From: Alphaproteobacteria bacterium
GTDB lineage: Bacteria > Pseudomonadota > Alphaproteobacteria > ATCC43930 > CGMCC-115725
Direction of reading: 5' to 3'
Assembly (NCBI GenBank): GCA_005888425.1
Contig: VAZF01000047.1
Location: 1 to 7,464, forward strand
Length of the DNA: 7,464 nucleotides
The notes beneath the pieces are model-generated. The model saw only the letters and a program-made list of their open reading frames with translations. It did not search any database and had not been told where the DNA came from. This document shows, one piece after another, positions 5,573 to 7,464 of this stretch. Position 1 is the first letter of the stretch. Each line of letters opens with the position of its first letter. A program made the translations under genes and the position numbers.

Positions 5573-6100
5573 CTATCGCTTAGGCGCGGCACCCCCTGGA
5601 GCGGCTTGCGGCTGGCCCTGCTGCTCGGAAGGCGCTTCGCCTTCGGCCGGCTTCTTCGAGCCGCTGCTGGAAAAGATCATCTGGCCGATCAGGTTCTCCA
5701 GCGTCACCGAGGATTGCGTGTATTTGATCTGGCCGCCCGCCGGGATCAGCGTCTCCGAGCCGCCCGGCACCAGCGACAGATACTTGTCGCCCAACAGCCC
5801 CGCCGAGACGATCTCGGCCACCGTGTCGTCGGGCAATTTGACCGACGGGTCGATGCTCAGCCGAAGGCGGGCCAGAAACGTCTTCGAATCGAGCGTCTCG
5901 CCGACAATCGAGCCGATCTTGATGCCGCTGATCCGCACATCGCCACCCTCGCGAACCCCGTCGACCCGCTCGAAATCGGCGACCAATTCGTAGCCCGGCA
6001 CCGCCCGCAATTGGCTCGTATTGAAGGCGAAGAACAGAAACAGCGCGGCCACGACCAGCACGACCGCGCCCATGACGCTCTCGATCAGATTCCCCCTCAT
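5573..6100 (-). CDS. mlaD: MlaD/MCE-domain protein, outer-membrane lipid asymmetry system
   Basis: In the Mla pathway, MlaD is the inner-membrane-anchored, periplasm-facing hexameric ring that handles phospholipids with the MlaFEB ABC transporter. The 175 residues show one N-terminal membrane anchor (about 8-27), then a single MCE domain (about 36-115) with GYELVADFERVDGVREGGDVRISGIKIG (36-63) and GLLGDKYLSLVPGG (101-114), then YTQSSVTLENLIGQMIFS (127-144), typical of alphaproteobacterial MlaD. A Gln/Pro/Ala-rich tail ends it. The ATG is supported by GGGGAA about 7 nt upstream. It lies 37 bp after the NDUFA12-like gene on the same strand. No mlaE or mlaF is in the window, so its partners must be encoded elsewhere or beyond this segment. 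Confidence 0.93.
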   Translation of the reverse strand: MRGNLIESVMGAVVLVVAALFLFFAFNTSQLRAVPGYELVADFERVDGVREGGDVRISGIKIGSIVGETLDSKTFLARLRLSIDPSVKLPDDTVAEIVSAGLLGDKYLSLVPGGSETLIPAGGQIKYTQSSVTLENLIGQMIFSSSGSKKPAEGEAPSEQQGQPQAAPGGAAPKR

Positions 6101-6137
6101 GGCGCGCTTCCCCGGAGATCGTGGTTCAAGATGCGGG

Positions 6138-6515
6138 TTATCCCGGGGTCCAGGGCTCGTAATCGCCGGTGGCGCGTGGGCGATGCCCGCCGCGCAACAC
6201 CGAGCCCGGCGGGTGGTAGGCCTGCGGCGTCCCGGTCAGGTTCGGCTGATGCGGCTTCTCCCAAGGGTAACGCTGGCGCGGCTGCGGCACCTCGTTGACC
6301 ATGTGATGCAGCCAGGCATGCCATTCCGGCGGCACCTTCGAGCCCTCCGGCTCGCCGTTGTAGATGACCCAGCGCCGTTCGCGGCTGAAGCGCCCGCCCC
6401 CGAGCCGACGCGGCTTGTCGCCTTTCAGCCGGTAATAGCGGTTGCCGTACTCGTCGGCACCCACGAGCTCGCCCCTCAGCCAGGTCAATAGCCGTGTCCC
6501 GAGCGTCGCGCCCAT
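6138..6515 (-). CDS. NDUFA12-family accessory subunit of NADH:ubiquinone oxidoreductase (complex I)
   Basis: Homologue of the mitochondrial B17.2/NDUFA12 subunit, which in alphaproteobacteria joins respiratory complex I at the cytoplasmic membrane. From ATG 6515 it is 125 residues. It carries the diagnostic N-terminal segment TWLRGELVGADEYGNRYYR (11-29), then ERRWVIYNGEPEGSKVPPEW (46-65), AWLHH (67-71) and a Pro-rich C-terminus ending YEPWTPG. The frame stays open upstream to 6635, but those 40 codons come from a 15-bp tandem repeat and lack family resemblance. AAGGGA about 6 nt before ATG 6515 also supports the shorter start. It heads the minus-strand cluster with mlaD and is divergent from nrdJ. 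Confidence 0.92.
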   Translation of the reverse strand: MGATLGTRLLTWLRGELVGADEYGNRYYRLKGDKPRRLGGGRFSRERRWVIYNGEPEGSKVPPEWHAWLHHMVNEVPQPRQRYPWEKPHQPNLTGTPQAYHPPGSVLRGGHRPRATGDYEPWTPG

Positions 6516-6521
6516 GGCAAT

Positions 6522-6567
6522 CCCTTCGTCGCACGGCCCTTCGTCGCGCGGCCCTTCCGTCGCGCGG
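6522..6567. repeat. Three tandem 15-bp repeats in the leader of the NDUFA12-like gene
   Basis: CCCTTCGTCGCACGG (6522-6536), CCCTTCGTCGCGCGG (6537-6551) and a third unit with one extra C (6552-6567). On the minus strand each unit carries AAGGG, so the leader holds three Shine-Dalgarno-like sites 15-16 nt apart; only the one next to ATG 6515 is well placed. Confidence 0.8.
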
Positions 6568-6680
6568 CGCGGACTATTGCATCGCGGTCGAGCCGCGGTA
6601 AAGGGCTGTGTCTCAAAATCCACTAATTGGGTCAAAAATGGGTTCGATGCGCATATCTAGTAGACGGCCTAGGGCCGGCG
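6568..6680. other. Non-coding region between divergent NDUFA12-like gene and nrdJ
   Basis: No gene is visible. Bases 6606-6660 are AT-richer than their surroundings. On the minus strand, TTGACC (6635-6630) could be a -35 for the NDUFA12-like gene, but no matching -10 is convincing. GGGCTGTGTCTCAAAA (6603-6618) resembles an insertion-sequence end, without a partner end in the window. Confidence 0.4.
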
Positions 6681-6690
6681 AGGCTATATT
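6661..6690 (+). promoter_or_regulatory. Candidate nrdJ promoter
   Basis: TAGACG (6661-6666) and TATATT (6685-6690, within CTATATT) are separated by 18 nt. The -10 is a good match to alphaproteobacterial housekeeping promoters; the -35 is weaker. The -10 lies inside the upstream NrdR-like box, the arrangement expected for repression. Confidence 0.45.
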
Positions 6691-6696
6691 TGGTTT
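6681..6696 (+). promoter_or_regulatory. NrdR box-like site 1 upstream of nrdJ
   Basis: AGGCTATATTTGGTTT partly fits the NrdR-box consensus as I recall it, acaCwAtATaTwGtgt: the CwAtAT and G-T core positions match, the rest diverge. Its centre is 31 bp, about three helical turns, from the centre of the second site, which is the spacing typical of paired NrdR boxes. Confidence 0.5.
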
Positions 6697-6711
6697 CCAA
6701 CAAGGGGGGGT

Positions 6712-6727
6712 CCGCAACATGTAGTGG
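6712..6727 (+). promoter_or_regulatory. NrdR box-like site 2 upstream of nrdJ
   Basis: CCGCAACATGTAGTGG is a near-palindrome fitting most of the NrdR-box core (C, A, A, A, T, T, A, G, T, G at the conserved places). NrdR is the ATP/dATP-sensing repressor of ribonucleotide reductase genes. The site lies downstream of the predicted -10 and about 33 nt before the nrdJ start. Confidence 0.6.
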
Positions 6728-6759
6728 CGGGGCTACCCCTGAGGTTTCGGGGGAAGCCA

Positions 6760-7464
6760 ATGCACATCGCGCGTCGTTTTACCACGGCCGGGCGGGATCC
6801 ATACGAAAGCGTCGCCTTCCGCAGCGCCACCAGCGAAATCCGCAACCCCGACGGGTCGGTCGTGTTCGCTGCCGAGGGAATCGAGGTCCCGGCCGAGTGG
6901 AGCCAGGTGGCTTGCGACATCCTGGCCCAGAAATATCTGCGCAAGGCCGGGGTGCCGGCGCGAGTCGCCGCGGTCGAGGAAGAGGGCGTCCCGTCCTGGC
7001 TGTGGCGCCGCGCCGCCGACGAGGCCGCGCTCGCCGTGCTGCCGAAGGGGGAGCGCAGCTGCGGCGAGACCAGCGCCAAGCAATGCTTCGACCGGCTGGC
7101 CGGCACCTGGACCTATTGGGCGTGGAAGGGCAGCTATTTCGATACCGAAGAGGATGCCCGCACCTTCTTCGACGAATTGCGGCTGATGCTGGCGCGCCAG
7201 ATGGGCGCCCCGAACTCGCCGCAATGGTTCAACACCGGGCTCTACTGGGCCTACGGCATCGACGGGCCGGCGCAGGGTCACTATTACGTCGATTACCGCA
7301 CCGGCAAGCTGCGCGCTTCCGAAAGCGCCTACGAGCACCCGCAGCCGCACGCCTGCTTCATCCAGTCCGTCTCCGACGATCTCGTCAACGAAGGCGGGAT
7401 CATGGATCTGTGGGTGCGCGAGGCGCGCCTGTTCAAATACGGCTCGGGCACCGGCTCCAACTTC
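6760..7464 (+). CDS. nrdJ: Adenosylcobalamin-dependent (class II) ribonucleotide reductase, 5' part
   Basis: Reduces ribonucleotides to deoxyribonucleotides using coenzyme B12, independent of oxygen; cytoplasmic. The frame is open for 235 codons to the right edge; the full protein is about 1,200 residues in alphaproteobacteria, so about a fifth is present. The visible part matches the NrdJ N-terminus: RFTTAGRDPYESVAF (6-20), TSEIRNPDGSVVF (24-36), AQKYLRKAGVPAR (56-68), SPQWFNTGLYWAYGIDGP (153-170), GHYYVDYRTGKL (173-184), HPQPHACF (193-200) and KYGSGTGSNF (226-235). Cys199 is probably one of the active-site redox cysteines. The ATG start is preceded by GGGGGAAG a few bases upstream and fits the family's N-terminus. 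Two NrdR-like boxes suggest repression by NrdR when deoxynucleotides are plentiful. No cobalamin riboswitch is visible. Confidence 0.95.
   Translation, partial: MHIARRFTTAGRDPYESVAFRSATSEIRNPDGSVVFAAEGIEVPAEWSQVACDILAQKYLRKAGVPARVAAVEEEGVPSWLWRRAADEAALAVLPKGERSCGETSAKQCFDRLAGTWTYWAWKGSYFDTEEDARTFFDELRLMLARQMGAPNSPQWFNTGLYWAYGIDGPAQGHYYVDYRTGKLRASESAYEHPQPHACFIQSVSDDLVNEGGIMDLWVREARLFKYGSGTGSNF

Noticed and set aside
6516..6635. N-terminal extension of the NDUFA12-like protein from 6635
   Set aside because: It is composed of tandem-repeat translation; the internal ATG at 6515 has a proper ribosome binding site and the family N-terminus.
6516..6759. Cobalamin riboswitch ahead of nrdJ
   Set aside because: No B12-box-like motif or the expected conserved core could be found; the NrdR-like boxes explain the leader better.

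Overview
The window is GC-rich DNA from an alphaproteobacterium, probably of the Hyphomicrobiales (Rhizobiales) or a near relative. The evidence is the aroQ-accB-accC-aat gene string, an NDUFA12-type complex I accessory subunit, a DUF2155 protein, a B12-dependent ribonucleotide reductase (nrdJ), frequent GTG/TTG starts with start/stop overlaps, and GC-rich palindromic intergenic repeats. The genus cannot be fixed from the sequence alone.

Layout. (1) Positions 1-621, minus strand: a multi-span membrane protein that runs off the left edge. It is divergent from an HxlR-family regulator (713-1093, plus), with an imperfect palindrome in the AT-rich gap. (2) Positions 1246-1713: two tandem copies of a 234-bp unit, each holding the presumed aroQ promoter, its ribosome binding site and its first 41 codons. 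Only the second copy runs into a complete aroQ (1592-2050); the first gives a 52-codon dead-end fragment. (3) Plus-strand operon aroQ-accB-accC-aat. AroQ makes 3-dehydroshikimate (shikimate pathway). AccB and AccC are the biotin carrier and biotin carboxylase of acetyl-CoA carboxylase. Aat is the leucyl/phenylalanyl transferase of the N-degron pathway. accC carries a -1 frameshift in its last quarter as read here, and is flanked on both sides by different palindromic repeat elements. (4) Minus-strand cluster 6515-4785: NDUFA12-like subunit, MlaD/MCE-domain protein, a 77-aa conserved hypothetical, and a secreted DUF2155 protein whose 3' end overlaps that of aat by 115 bp. (5) From 6760 to the right edge, plus strand: the first 235 codons of nrdJ, preceded by two NrdR-box-like sites 31 bp apart that overlap the predicted promoter.

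Most of the content is housekeeping. The most unusual features are the partial tandem duplication of the aroQ 5' region, the frameshifted accC between two repeat elements, and the paired NrdR boxes. I found no evidence of a new defence or mobile system. The frameshift needs read-level confirmation before it is taken as biology.
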